From the NCBI GenBank assembly GCA_024640925.1, contig JAHEEB010000246.1, positions 1 through 6,565 on the forward strand: a DNA stretch of 6,565 bases. The letters are read 5' to 3'. The translations under genes and the position numbers were made by a program. The notes under the pieces are model-generated. The model made no database searches and had not been told where the DNA came from. It worked only from the letters and a program-made list of their open reading frames with translations. This stretch comes from Bacteroidota bacterium (GTDB lineage Bacteria; Bacteroidota; Bacteroidia; Bacteroidales; UBA10428). Shown here in pieces: positions 1 through 6,565 of this stretch; positions within the stretch are counted from its first letter, which is position 1; every line of letters starts with the position of its first letter.

Positions 1-1051
1 TATTCGGCACAACAATAAGCTGTCCGATTTCGGTTCCTTGTGATTTGGCCGAAATGGTAACATTGTCGCTAATTTTCCCTTTACATTCGATTAAGAGTGT
101 TTCCAGATTGCCATTGAGAGTCAGCTCCTTTTTAAAGGTAGGTGCACCACCTGCAAAACAAATATTTGGATCGGAGCTGCTGAACTCTATCTCGTCTTTT
201 CTTAAATCGGTAGCTATTGCGGGGGTTCCTGCTTCCTCGGCTTTAACAAAAAGTTTGGCGAAGCTTTTAGAACCATCGAGGTTGCCATCCACTGCCGGTG
301 GCCATATTGAAAGGTAACTGCAAAGGTATTGTTTGTTGCCGGTTATATTCTCCTTTTTCTGAAAAACAGAGCCTAATACCTGATACTTATCTATCAATCC
401 ATCGGCAATTACCTTCTTGTCGAATTTATCGAAACCAAATTGTCCGGAATAGCTGATATCATTTAACCCATATTTTCCTTCAGATTGATCGGAAGATCGG
501 TAAAACTGAATGACAGCATTAAAGTTATTTTGAGTTACTACATCGGTCTCTGATGGATTTAACACAGCAGGAGTACAGGTCTGGCCATCGAAAATGATTT
601 TTATTTTCTCATTGCTTATGGCGCATGCAATGGTAGATTTCTTCAAAAGAACTTTCTTCCCCTGAACCTGGGTAGTTCCAACATCTTCCCATTTTAACGG
701 AGCAATAACACCAAGGCAAGGTGGTTTATACGATCCCCATTTACTATGAGTGCATACTCCTTGAAATTGCAGGTTCATTTTTCCACAATCGCCTTCGGTA
801 GCCCACAGTTGACCCTGTAACTTAACCATATTCGAAGTAACCATAAGTGTACCGGGCGCAGGCATGTATTTGCACTGGATCTTTGCGCCATGCATAACCA
901 CTTTGCGGTTTTCATCAGGAGATTCGGTACCTTCCTGTTTCTTTTCTTCGCGCATTTCCTCCACTTTCTTGTCGTGCTGTTTTTCAGCTTCGCTTGTAGA
1001 GGAAGCGCCTGAATTAAAAAGACTGCTGAAACTAAATTTGTTTGATGCCAT
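1..1051 (-). CDS. DUF4280 PAAR-like T6SS spike-tip protein with C-terminal extension (3' end beyond window)
   Basis: The frame is open from the ATG at 1051 to the left edge (350 codons, no stop), so the C-terminus is missing. Residues 1-50 are a polar, highly charged leader rich in Lys and Glu. Residues about 51-156 match the DUF4280 PAAR-like pattern as I know it: an opening VVMHGAKIQC, a central Cys/Pro-rich part (C89, C100, PPC at 110-112), a late C143, and a closing IKIIFDGQ. Proteins of this family are thought to cap the VgrG spike and carry effectors. Residues about 157-350 form an extension I do not recognise; the last part (IGQLIVVPN) looks like a beta-rich linker of the kind found before toxin domains, but that is an impression. 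The gene starts 4 bp after the DUF2235 stop and lacks a strong Shine-Dalgarno, as is common in Bacteroidota. The family call is fairly sure; any toxin activity lies outside the window and is unknown. Confidence 0.85.
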   Translation of the reverse strand, partial: MASNKFSFSSLFNSGASSTSEAEKQHDKKVEEMREEKKQEGTESPDENRKVVMHGAKIQCKYMPAPGTLMVTSNMVKLQGQLWATEGDCGKMNLQFQGVCTHSKWGSYKPPCLGVIAPLKWEDVGTTQVQGKKVLLKKSTIACAISNEKIKIIFDGQTCTPAVLNPSETDVVTQNNFNAVIQFYRSSDQSEGKYGLNDISYSGQFGFDKFDKKVIADGLIDKYQVLGSVFQKKENITGNKQYLCSYLSIWPPAVDGNLDGSKSFAKLFVKAEEAGTPAIATDLRKDEIEFSSSDPNICFAGGAPTFKKELTLNGNLETLLIECKGKISDNVTISAKSQGTEIGQLIVVPN

Positions 1052-1055
1052 GTTT

Positions 1056-2822
1056 TTAATAGTTAGCCCTTTGTCTACCTGGAGCAGGGACATTTGCTCT
1101 GCTAATTTCTCCATAATGCGACGACCAGTGTAAAAATCTGTTTCGTAATATGTGAAGGTAATTCTGTTTGATAATCTCTTCTTTTAAAGCAGGTAACTTC
1201 TGCCGGATTACATCAGCTGAAAAATCGGATAATTCCTTCGGTTTCATAAAATCGCCGCCCCAGCAAGTATCGAGTATATCCTGTGCGGTTTTATAAATCA
1301 TTGTAGGTTGGTTATTAAAAGCGTGTTTTTCAATTACATGTTTGGCATAACATAGTATTTGATCTTCCGATGGACAAACACCCGCCAGACCATTCAGATT
1401 TATATTCACATTAATTTCAGCCAACAATTCACTTTTGCGTTTTGTTAATGGATCTGGGTAGCTATCATAGGAAGGAAAATTTGAAGCAGATTTATTTGCA
1501 GGGCTGAATAATTTGAAGCTATTATCCTCTTCTTCCCAGTATGGCATCCAATTGTTTTCGAAACGTGCCTGAATATAATCGCCCATAGGCATTGCCATTA
1601 TCGGATCATAAGGCTCGAGAATATAGTAATATTTAGGTAGTTTATCATTAAATAAATCCCTATTAAATTCCATAGCAAACCGATGCATGATATGAAGAGG
1701 AATATAACTATACTTGTTACTTAAATAATAGCGTGTTCCAATAAGTTCATTCCATTTGTTTATCTTGAGTTCATGTTCTTTAAACCAACCCTGGTTGATT
1801 AATTGTTGTTTTTCAGTTTCCAGTTTGTTTTTTATATTTTGGCTGAAGCCATCATAATCTTGTATTTGCACCGATTCCTTCGCCCTGTCAACATAACAGC
1901 CTCCTACATCAGAATGTACCCCCGGCAATGATATTTCAATGCGTTTTTTTGGTTCGTCTTCACCTGAGGGGTAAATATGTGTGAGGCCGAATTTATCGCG
2001 ATGTTCATCAGCAGCAGTGAGGTGTACAAGCTTTTTAGCCCAGTAATTGACTGTGTTTAATTTTAATTCAGCTACATCGTCTTTAAAATTGATGGGAATC
2101 AGAGAGTATGACGATACTGTATCATAGATTCCGACAAAACGGATTTGTATGTAAAGCCTGTTGATTTGATTAACTGTAAAATTATTTTTTAGCAGGTAGT
2201 AACCCAGAAATCCATATTTGGGAATAGCTTTATTTTCTTTTTTTGTAGTATCAACATATAATTGATCGTCAATAAATCTGAGTTCGTTTAAGAATTGAAT
2301 GCCTGAATTTTGAGTAACCTCGTTCACAAAGTTACGTGCTGCTGCAGAACCTCTGCTAAACCCGAATACATCGAAGATAATTGATGTAAGATCTTTTATT
2401 TTAGGACTGGCTTTTTTTGCTGCTTTTTCGCATGCTTTAAGCACCTTTGCACGAATACCGTTTTCGAAGTGTCCAAATCCTGTACCATCCATTAAATCAT
2501 CGGATCCGTATTTTACTCCATCTTTCTCTTCGGCACTTGAAGTTCCGATACCTTCAATATAGAACTTGGTTTGTGGATCCTTATCAATGTAATAGTCATA
2601 CATACGTTCCACATTACTTGGATCGTTGTCATAACTGCTATCATTACCATCGTATTTCTTAAAGGCTTCAGAATTGCTTTTTCGTGCGGCAACATTGTAC
2701 CGGTTATTGCAGGTACCATCAAAAAAGACACCAATTGTAATGCTGTTCGTTTTTTTCTCTTCCTGATTCTGAGTCTTATCAGACATATTGTAAACAAAGC
2801 TGTTGTATGATTCTGTTGCCAT
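1056..2822 (-). CDS. DUF2235 alpha/beta-hydrolase, putative Tle1-like T6SS phospholipase effector
   Basis: A complete 588-aa protein with the hallmarks of DUF2235. It has the N-terminal GVFFDGTCNN at 31-40, a nucleophile elbow GFSRG at 154-158 (Ser156 as nucleophile) followed by AAARNF, GIYDTVSS at 231-238 (candidate Asp234), the family block HLTAADEHRDKF at 267-278, and LPGVHSDVGGCY at 299-310 (candidate catalytic His303). YIPLHIMHRFA at 373-383 and the tail FLHWSS at 563-568 also fit the family. Known Tle1 members of this family are phospholipases delivered by T6SS to attack membrane lipids; that this one does so is inferred from motifs and context. There is no signal peptide or membrane segment, as expected for needle-delivered cargo. 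The start at 2822 lies 6 bp after the lipoprotein stop, with a purine-rich GAAGAAAAGAAG upstream; Met13 is a weaker alternative. The upstream lipoproteins are the likely immunity partners and the downstream PAAR-like protein a likely carrier. Confidence 0.93.
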   Translation of the reverse strand: MATESYNSFVYNMSDKTQNQEEKKTNSITIGVFFDGTCNNRYNVAARKSNSEAFKKYDGNDSSYDNDPSNVERMYDYYIDKDPQTKFYIEGIGTSSAEEKDGVKYGSDDLMDGTGFGHFENGIRAKVLKACEKAAKKASPKIKDLTSIIFDVFGFSRGSAAARNFVNEVTQNSGIQFLNELRFIDDQLYVDTTKKENKAIPKYGFLGYYLLKNNFTVNQINRLYIQIRFVGIYDTVSSYSLIPINFKDDVAELKLNTVNYWAKKLVHLTAADEHRDKFGLTHIYPSGEDEPKKRIEISLPGVHSDVGGCYVDRAKESVQIQDYDGFSQNIKNKLETEKQQLINQGWFKEHELKINKWNELIGTRYYLSNKYSYIPLHIMHRFAMEFNRDLFNDKLPKYYYILEPYDPIMAMPMGDYIQARFENNWMPYWEEEDNSFKLFSPANKSASNFPSYDSYPDPLTKRKSELLAEINVNINLNGLAGVCPSEDQILCYAKHVIEKHAFNNQPTMIYKTAQDILDTCWGGDFMKPKELSDFSADVIRQKLPALKEEIIKQNYLHILRNRFLHWSSHYGEISRANVPAPGRQRANY

Positions 2823-2828
2823 ATCTGA

Positions 2829-3935
2829 TTACTTCTTTTCTTCTTTAAATTCGTCTTTGAATACTGTAAAATAGCCACGGTTTAATTCATTCGACGGATA
2901 TATTTTTATATCGGCTTTATATAACTGAATCTCGCGATGGTTTTCCGGATCTGTATTTTCAAGATATATCCTTATGTAGCTATCGTCTTTATTGATTAGG
3001 ATCCGAAATTGTCCCTTTTGATCAGGATTATCCTGGTAAATAAATTTATACGCCTTAAAAATTTCTTCTTTATCCAGTTTGATTTCGGCTTCTTTTATTT
3101 TTCGTTTATTCGACCACGATAAATCTATTTCTATTATCCTTGCTTTATATCCAAATGGATTGGTGGTTAGTTTTCCTTCCGATATTTCGTCAACTTCGCC
3201 ATTAAAGTAAGTCACCAATATTTCATCGGCAATTCCGTTTTCTTTATCCTCGAAATCGACTATAGGGCGCCAGTTAAATTTTTCTCGGTAGGTATCCCAA
3301 AGTCCGTATGGGACACCATTTTTTTTGATGCTATCATTGATTTCATTTTCGCCTTCCAACATAATTTTACACCATTCTGACTGGTCATCAGTTATGGCAG
3401 TCGGTGCAAAATCATGCATAGAAACGACAGTATCTTTAGCTTGGTAACGGCCAATCTCTATCACTTTTCCAACTCCCATCAGCCAAACAACAACTATTCC
3501 ACCAGGTGCCATGCCTACATTGATAACATTATATGTGCCATGTGTTTTTGACAGGTATTCAGTAAAACCCTCTTTGAACAGTTTGGCCATGGTGTCAGTT
3601 GGCATGGGAAAATTGCCGGTATAAAATTTATTTTCGGTATACGAAATCCAGGTAATTTCGAGCTCTGTTGGCAGTGGCTTGAAATTATTGCCACCAACGG
3701 TACCGCCTTCTTTGCCCCATCCGTTTTGTAAAAATGCTGAACCGGGTATATCCATGGCATATCCGTTTTCGAAAACGAAAGTGGCCTTATACATCTCAAT
3801 CGGGTACATCTCTGGAGCACACGAAGTGGCATCCCATTCAAAAGTTTCCATTTTTTTTGGTTTACAGTTAATAAATATGATTACCAAGCAAATACTGGTT
3901 AATAAAATGGTTATTTTTATTGTTTTGCTTTTCAT
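2829..3935 (-). CDS. DUF2931 lipoprotein, copy B; putative immunity protein for the adjacent DUF2235 effector
   Basis: A 368-aa protein with a lipoprotein signal: basic MKSK, a hydrophobic stretch at about 7-22, then FINC with Cys24 as the probable lipidated residue. The mature part has DUF2931-type motifs: FEWDATSCAP (about 32-41), NGWG, a W-x-SYTENKFYTG segment, and the highly conserved VGMAPGGIVVVWLMG at about 139-153. The family has no firmly assigned biochemical role that I know. Its place 6 bp upstream of the lipase gene and its envelope location make an immunity role likely, since known Tle immunity proteins act in the periplasm or envelope; this is inference. Residues after Cys24 (KPKK) are basic, unlike the acidic signals that send Bacteroidota lipoproteins to the cell surface, so an inward-facing protein is more likely. 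It is about 69% identical (hand alignment, gapless) to copy A upstream. Being next to the living effector, it is the better candidate for the cognate protector. Confidence 0.88.
   Translation of the reverse strand: MKSKTIKITILLTSICLVIIFINCKPKKMETFEWDATSCAPEMYPIEMYKATFVFENGYAMDIPGSAFLQNGWGKEGGTVGGNNFKPLPTELEITWISYTENKFYTGNFPMPTDTMAKLFKEGFTEYLSKTHGTYNVINVGMAPGGIVVVWLMGVGKVIEIGRYQAKDTVVSMHDFAPTAITDDQSEWCKIMLEGENEINDSIKKNGVPYGLWDTYREKFNWRPIVDFEDKENGIADEILVTYFNGEVDEISEGKLTTNPFGYKARIIEIDLSWSNKRKIKEAEIKLDKEEIFKAYKFIYQDNPDQKGQFRILINKDDSYIRIYLENTDPENHREIQLYKADIKIYPSNELNRGYFTVFKDEFKEEKK
3817..3935 (-). repeat. Direct repeat, downstream unit (5' end of copy B)
   Basis: These 119 bp match 5104-4986 at 112 positions by hand count (about 94%), including an unbroken 70-bp identity at 3817-3886. 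The unit covers the signal peptide and the first residues of the mature lipoprotein. Similarity stops at the ATG on one side and falls sharply after codon 41 on the other. Confidence 0.9.
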
Positions 3936-3938
3936 GCC

Positions 3939-3989
3939 TTATTGGGTTTTATCCTTAGTGTCGTATACAAAGCTGATTTAAGTTCCCAT
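3939..3989 (-). pseudogene. Vestigial 5' end of a DUF2235 effector gene
   Basis: On the minus strand an ATG at 3989 reads M-G-T-stop-I-SFVY-D-T-K-DKTQ-stop. The intact DUF2235 gene reads M-A-T, then SFVY-N-M-S-DKTQ at residues 8-18. SFVY and DKTQ are therefore shared with identical spacing and in one frame, and the fossil is two codons shorter between M-x-T and SFVY. At the DNA level AGATATGG around the ATG and AGCTTTGT are identical, while the rest is partly diverged. Each ATG lies a few bases after a DUF2931 stop codon, so the setting matches as well. I read this as what remains of an effector gene that once followed copy A; it carries two in-frame stops and joins directly onto the start of copy B. 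The match is short, so chance or a shared leader cannot be fully excluded. Confidence 0.6.
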
Positions 3990-4003
3990 ATCTATAATTA
4001 AAT

Positions 4004-5104
4004 TTATTCTTTTTTATATTCATCTTTGAAGACAGTGAAATAACTACGATCTATTTCATCTACAGGATATATTTTAATATCTACTTTATGTAATTGAATT
4101 TCTCTATGATTATTTGCATCTGTATTTTCAAGGAATATCCTTACATAGTCCTCATTCTTACTAATTTGAATTCGAAGTTGGCCTTCCTGTTCAGGATTAT
4201 TCTGATATATAAACCGATATGCTTTAAATATTTCTTCTTCTTCCAAATGAATTTTCAATTTACTAATTGTTCGTTTATTTGACCACCAACAAGTTATTTT
4301 CTTAACCCTAGCTTTATGTCCAAAAGCATTGGTGATAAGTCTGTCATTTGAAATTTGGTCGATTTCGTTATTAAGATAATAAACCATGATTTCATCAATA
4401 ATTGTGCTTTCCTTGTCTTCAAAATCGATTACTGGTCGCCAGTTAAATCTTTCGCGGTAGCTATCCCAAAGACCATAAGGAATACCGAATTTTTTAATAC
4501 TGTCAGCTACTTCCGGATTGTGTCCCATTGCAATATTAACCCATTCAGTCTGGTCATCTATTTGTGCTGTTGGAATAAAATCTCTCATAGAAACTACCGT
4601 ATCTTTAGCCTGGTAACGACCTACATCTACTGATTTTCCAGCCCCCATTAACCACACAACAACAATGCCCCCGGGCGCCATACCAACATTAATAACATTA
4701 TAAGTACCATGTTTTTTAGACTGGAATTCTGTAAATCCCTCTTTAAAAAGATTTATTATGGAATCTTTGGGCAAAAGGAAACTACCAGTGTAAAATTTAT
4801 TTTCAGTATAGGAAAGCCAAGTGAGTTCAAGCCTTTCGGGTATCGGCTTAGAGTTGTCCCCACAAACAAAACTACTTGCATCACCCCATCCATTTTGCAT
4901 AAAGTCAGCGCCAGGTATATCCATAGCATTTCCGTTTTCGAATATGAAAGTAGCCTGATATACACCCATCGGATAAAATTTTGGGGCACACGAAGTGGCA
5001 TCCCATTCAAAAGTTTCCATTTTTTTTGGTTTACAGTTAATAAATATGATTACCAGACAAATACTGGTTAAAAGGATGGTTATTTTTGTTATTTTGCTTT
5101 TCAT
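4004..5104 (-). CDS. DUF2931 lipoprotein, copy A; putative orphan immunity protein
   Basis: A 366-aa paralogue of copy B with the same plan: MKSK, a hydrophobic signal, FINC with Cys24, FEWDATSCAP, NGWG, SYTENKFYTG and VGMAPGGIVVVWLMG, ending in a domain with YFTVFKDE near the C-terminus. It starts 14 bp after the 262-aa gene. It differs from copy B at about 115 of 366 aligned positions, mostly between residues 42 and 125 and in the second half. The first 41 residues differ at only two positions. Copy A appears slightly more AT-rich. The DNA after its stop holds the apparent remnant of an effector gene, so it may protect against an effector the strain no longer carries but related competitors still do. 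Alternatively both copies may bind the same enzyme. The DUF2931 call is solid on motif grounds; the immunity role is inferred from position and envelope location. Confidence 0.88.
   Translation of the reverse strand: MKSKITKITILLTSICLVIIFINCKPKKMETFEWDATSCAPKFYPMGVYQATFIFENGNAMDIPGADFMQNGWGDASSFVCGDNSKPIPERLELTWLSYTENKFYTGSFLLPKDSIINLFKEGFTEFQSKKHGTYNVINVGMAPGGIVVVWLMGAGKSVDVGRYQAKDTVVSMRDFIPTAQIDDQTEWVNIAMGHNPEVADSIKKFGIPYGLWDSYRERFNWRPVIDFEDKESTIIDEIMVYYLNNEIDQISNDRLITNAFGHKARVKKITCWWSNKRTISKLKIHLEEEEIFKAYRFIYQNNPEQEGQLRIQISKNEDYVRIFLENTDANNHREIQLHKVDIKIYPVDEIDRSYFTVFKDEYKKE
4986..5104 (-). repeat. Direct repeat, upstream unit (5' end of copy A)
   Basis: This is the partner of 3817-3935 at a constant offset of 1169 bp with no gaps; the seven mismatches all fall at 5056-5091. 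Other regions that are well conserved in protein, such as the VGMAPGG block, show many silent differences between the copies, so this tract is unusually similar at the DNA level. Confidence 0.9.
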
Positions 5105-5118
5105 AAAGGTTGTGGTTG

Positions 5119-5907
5119 TTACAAATATAGTATGTCTTGTTCTGAAAGAGCCTTTAGCTGGTACTTTCTTCTTACCAGATAATCCTTTCCCGAAAAAGCT
5201 ATTTCAACATTTACATGGTGTATTGCGCTCGATTGGGCTTCAAAAATAAAATCGCCCATATAGGATTCTAACTTTACAGTATTCTCTAGAGGATTTTCTA
5301 TTGTGCCCTTCATATTGAAACGAATTAACCCTTCGGTTACATCCTTTTTAATGAATCGTTCGTGAACAGGCAATTTAGATGGATCTTCCGGTATGTTAAT
5401 CATGTAATTCCTTTTATAAGTGTCCGACTCATTGTTATATAAACCCGGAGCTATTAATCCAAAATGTTTATATTGATCAAACTCCTGTATAATTCGTGTT
5501 TTATTTTTATAAATATTTTCTGTTTTGGTTAAAAGTTTATCTATCAGATGTCCTTTGTACATTTCCCGGATTTTCTCACAGGTCTCTTTTGATTTCTGTA
5601 TTATCTCTTCCCAATTGACAATACCTTCCAACTCTCCATAAGCATTAAGCATCAATGTGATATCATCGTTAATATAGGCGAGTTTTCTCCAAAGATCCTT
5701 TTCGCTTTGCAGAATTTTATTATCTTCATGTTCACGGCGAAAAGTCTCGACATGGCAAGAAATAAAGGAATTTACAGCTTTTCTGCTTATTTCCACATGC
5801 CATATTTTTGAGATTTGACTAAAGTGCTGATTTTCTTCATTCTCAAACAACTCGTCAATAATAACTTTGTAAAACTTTTTGTGTGGTATAATCTGAACTG
5901 GTACCAT
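5119..5907 (-). CDS. Unknown 262-aa protein, candidate T6SS adaptor/chaperone
   Basis: I do not recognise a named family. The protein has no signal peptide, no membrane segment and no evident catalytic motif. Residues about 1-60 look mixed alpha/beta; about 61-150 are strongly helical and charged, with LEGIVNWEEI at 93-102 and KGHLIDKLLTKTE at 118-130. Residues about 190-253 look beta-rich (GLIRFNMKG, VNVEIAFSG, YLVRRKYQL). A helical block of this kind with a Trp-Glu-Glu and a KxxExI-like segment recalls uncharacterised proteins beside VgrG in other Bacteroidota, but this is memory, not a search. It starts 4 bp after the vgrG stop and precedes the immunity and effector genes, where other T6SS loci carry adaptors (for example DUF4123 or DUF1795 proteins) that load cargo on VgrG. 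The next in-frame Met is residue 86, so the start at 5907 is well supported. An unrelated role or a small effector remains possible. Confidence 0.8.
   Translation of the reverse strand: MVPVQIIPHKKFYKVIIDELFENEENQHFSQISKIWHVEISRKAVNSFISCHVETFRREHEDNKILQSEKDLWRKLAYINDDITLMLNAYGELEGIVNWEEIIQKSKETCEKIREMYKGHLIDKLLTKTENIYKNKTRIIQEFDQYKHFGLIAPGLYNNESDTYKRNYMINIPEDPSKLPVHERFIKKDVTEGLIRFNMKGTIENPLENTVKLESYMGDFIFEAQSSAIHHVNVEIAFSGKDYLVRRKYQLKALSEQDILYL
5122..5129 (-). promoter_or_regulatory. Possible Bacteroidota -7 element upstream of copy A
   Basis: The minus strand reads TATATTTG, a full match to the Bacteroidota -7 consensus TAnnTTTG, inside the last codons of the 262-aa gene and about 17 bp before the copy A start codon. 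An internal promoter here would let immunity be made independently of the spike genes. No convincing -33 TTTG was found at the expected distance (a TTTC lies only 14 bp upstream), and a match to this short motif is common in AT-rich DNA. Confidence 0.2.
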
Positions 5908-5911
5908 AGAG

Positions 5912-6565
5912 CTAACCCTGACTAACTTTTACTTCGCTGGCTCCCTGAAAAACAGCAGATCCGGAACTTTGTATTTTTATATCTCCTGATGATGAATTTA
6001 TAGAAGCATCTGAAGCGGTAAGTTTATAGGAAGATTGAATAGTTTCTTCTTTCTCACCATTAATGGTCTGCTTACAATTACCCGAACTTATTGTATAATC
6101 ATCGGTTATATTCAGTGTACTGCTTTGCTGAATTGTTTCTTCTTTGCTGGAAGCATCGATTTTTATATGTTCATCTACTTTGATAATCATATTTTTTGCA
6201 CTTAACGTCATTGTTTCAGGAGCTATAATTTCGATATTTTTTCCTTTTGAATCAATGTGAATTCTATTACCACTATTGTCTTTTATTGTTATTCCCCAGC
6301 TACTTCCCTTATTGTCATTAAACTCTATTGTATGTCCGCTTCTCGTTTTAATGGCTTTAAAGTCGTTATCTTCAGATTGCCAGTCTCCGGGCTTAGCACT
6401 ACCATGATATACAGTACCTAAAACGAAAGGTTTTTCAGCATTTCCACCTTCAAAGCCTATCATTATTTCTTCCCCTTTTTCAGGCACAAAAAACACTCCT
6501 TTGTTCGGCCCACCATAGGGCATGGTGATGCGAACCCATGGAGAATCGCCATACTTCTGCCAGCT
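5912..6565 (-). CDS. vgrG: VgrG (TssI) spike protein, C-terminal 217 residues (5' end beyond window)
   Basis: The frame is open to the right edge and ends with TAG at 5912, so only the C-terminal part is visible; the ATG at 6523 is internal. The visible part starts SWQKYGDSPWVRITMPYGG and continues with FFVPEKGEEIMIGFEGGN and PFVLGTVYHG, the classic gp5 OB-fold signature of VgrG. After that come SGHTIEFNDNKG and GITIKDNSGNRIHID, then a Ser/Thr/Ile-rich run of short alternating repeats typical of the gp5-like triple beta-helix, ending SEVKVSQG. There is no fused C-terminal effector domain, so this is a structural spike that carries cargo by non-covalent binding or through the PAAR-like tip. 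It is followed after 4 bp by the putative adaptor. The assignment to VgrG is firm; which cargo it carries is inferred from gene order. Confidence 0.95.
   Translation of the reverse strand, partial: SWQKYGDSPWVRITMPYGGPNKGVFFVPEKGEEIMIGFEGGNAEKPFVLGTVYHGSAKPGDWQSEDNDFKAIKTRSGHTIEFNDNKGSSWGITIKDNSGNRIHIDSKGKNIEIIAPETMTLSAKNMIIKVDEHIKIDASSKEETIQQSSTLNITDDYTISSGNCKQTINGEKEETIQSSYKLTASDASINSSSGDIKIQSSGSAVFQGASEVKVSQG

Noticed and set aside
2513..2878. Minus-strand frame spanning the lipoprotein-DUF2235 junction.
   Set aside because: It is a shifted reading across two well-supported genes and shows no family-like composition or motifs.
3515..3841. Minus-strand frame beginning MNGMPLRV, with a similar one at 4756-5010.
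   Set aside because: Both are out-of-frame readings of the two DUF2931 genes; they look alike only because the genes share their 5' DNA.
3851..3858. T8 tract (A8 on the coding strand) near the lipoprotein starts as a frameshift or phase-variation site.
   Set aside because: It encodes part of the Lys-Pro-Lys-Lys after the lipidation Cys in both copies, is the same length in both, and the frame is intact.
3961..3980. A possible promoter or GTATAC palindrome in the gap between the two lipoprotein genes.
   Set aside because: The CAGCTTTG there misses the first base of the TAnnTTTG element, no -33 partner is visible, and the six-base palindrome is too short. Descent from the effector start explains the sequence better.
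4709..5071. Plus-strand frame of 120 codons opposite copy A, and other plus-strand frames (45-317, 864-1133, 2447-2662, 3679-3981).
   Set aside because: All lie antisense to genes with clear protein-family motifs, have no recognisable domains, and are biased towards Phe/Ile/Ser or His/Arg as expected of antisense readings.
5912..6523. A 203-aa gene starting at the ATG at 6523.
   Set aside because: The frame stays open to the right edge and the upstream residues (SWQKYGDSPWVRIT) belong to the same VgrG OB-fold, so this Met is internal.

Overview
The window is a 6.5 kb piece of a type VI secretion (T6SS) spike/effector locus, read entirely from the minus strand. The organism is most likely a member of the Bacteroidota. 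The sequence is AT-rich. The families fit the Bacteroidota T6SS (subtype iii): a VgrG with a bare gp5-like tail, a Cys-rich DUF4280 PAAR-like protein, DUF2931 lipoproteins and a DUF2235 hydrolase. I cannot place it below phylum.

In transcription order (right to left) the layout is: the 3' end of vgrG (5912 to the right edge); a 262-aa protein of unknown family in the usual place of a T6SS adaptor (5119-5907); a DUF2931 lipoprotein, copy A (4004-5104); a 68-bp gap holding what looks like the decayed first codons of a lost effector gene (3939-3989); a second DUF2931 lipoprotein, copy B (2829-3935); a DUF2235 alpha/beta-hydrolase with a complete set of catalytic-type motifs, resembling Tle1 phospholipase effectors (1056-2822); and a DUF4280 PAAR-like protein with a long C-terminal extension that runs off the left edge (1-1051). 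Apart from the 68-bp gap, the spaces between genes are 4, 14, 6 and 4 bp, so this is almost certainly one operon.

Working model (inference): VgrG and the PAAR-like protein form the spike, the 262-aa protein helps load cargo, the DUF2235 enzyme is the toxic cargo that attacks membrane lipids of a competitor, and the DUF2931 lipoproteins are the immunity proteins.

The most interesting point is a fossil of module turnover. The gap between the two lipoprotein genes, read in frame, gives M-G-T-stop-I-SFVY-3 residues-DKTQ-stop. The intact DUF2235 protein starts M-A-T, then has SFVY-3 residues-DKTQ at residues 8-18. The first 119 bp of the two lipoprotein genes are also about 94% identical, although the proteins as a whole are only about 69% identical. 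Together these suggest that an immunity-effector cassette was duplicated or recombined in tandem and one effector copy was then lost, leaving copy A as an orphan immunity gene. No RNA genes, CRISPR arrays, insertion sequences or clear terminators were seen.
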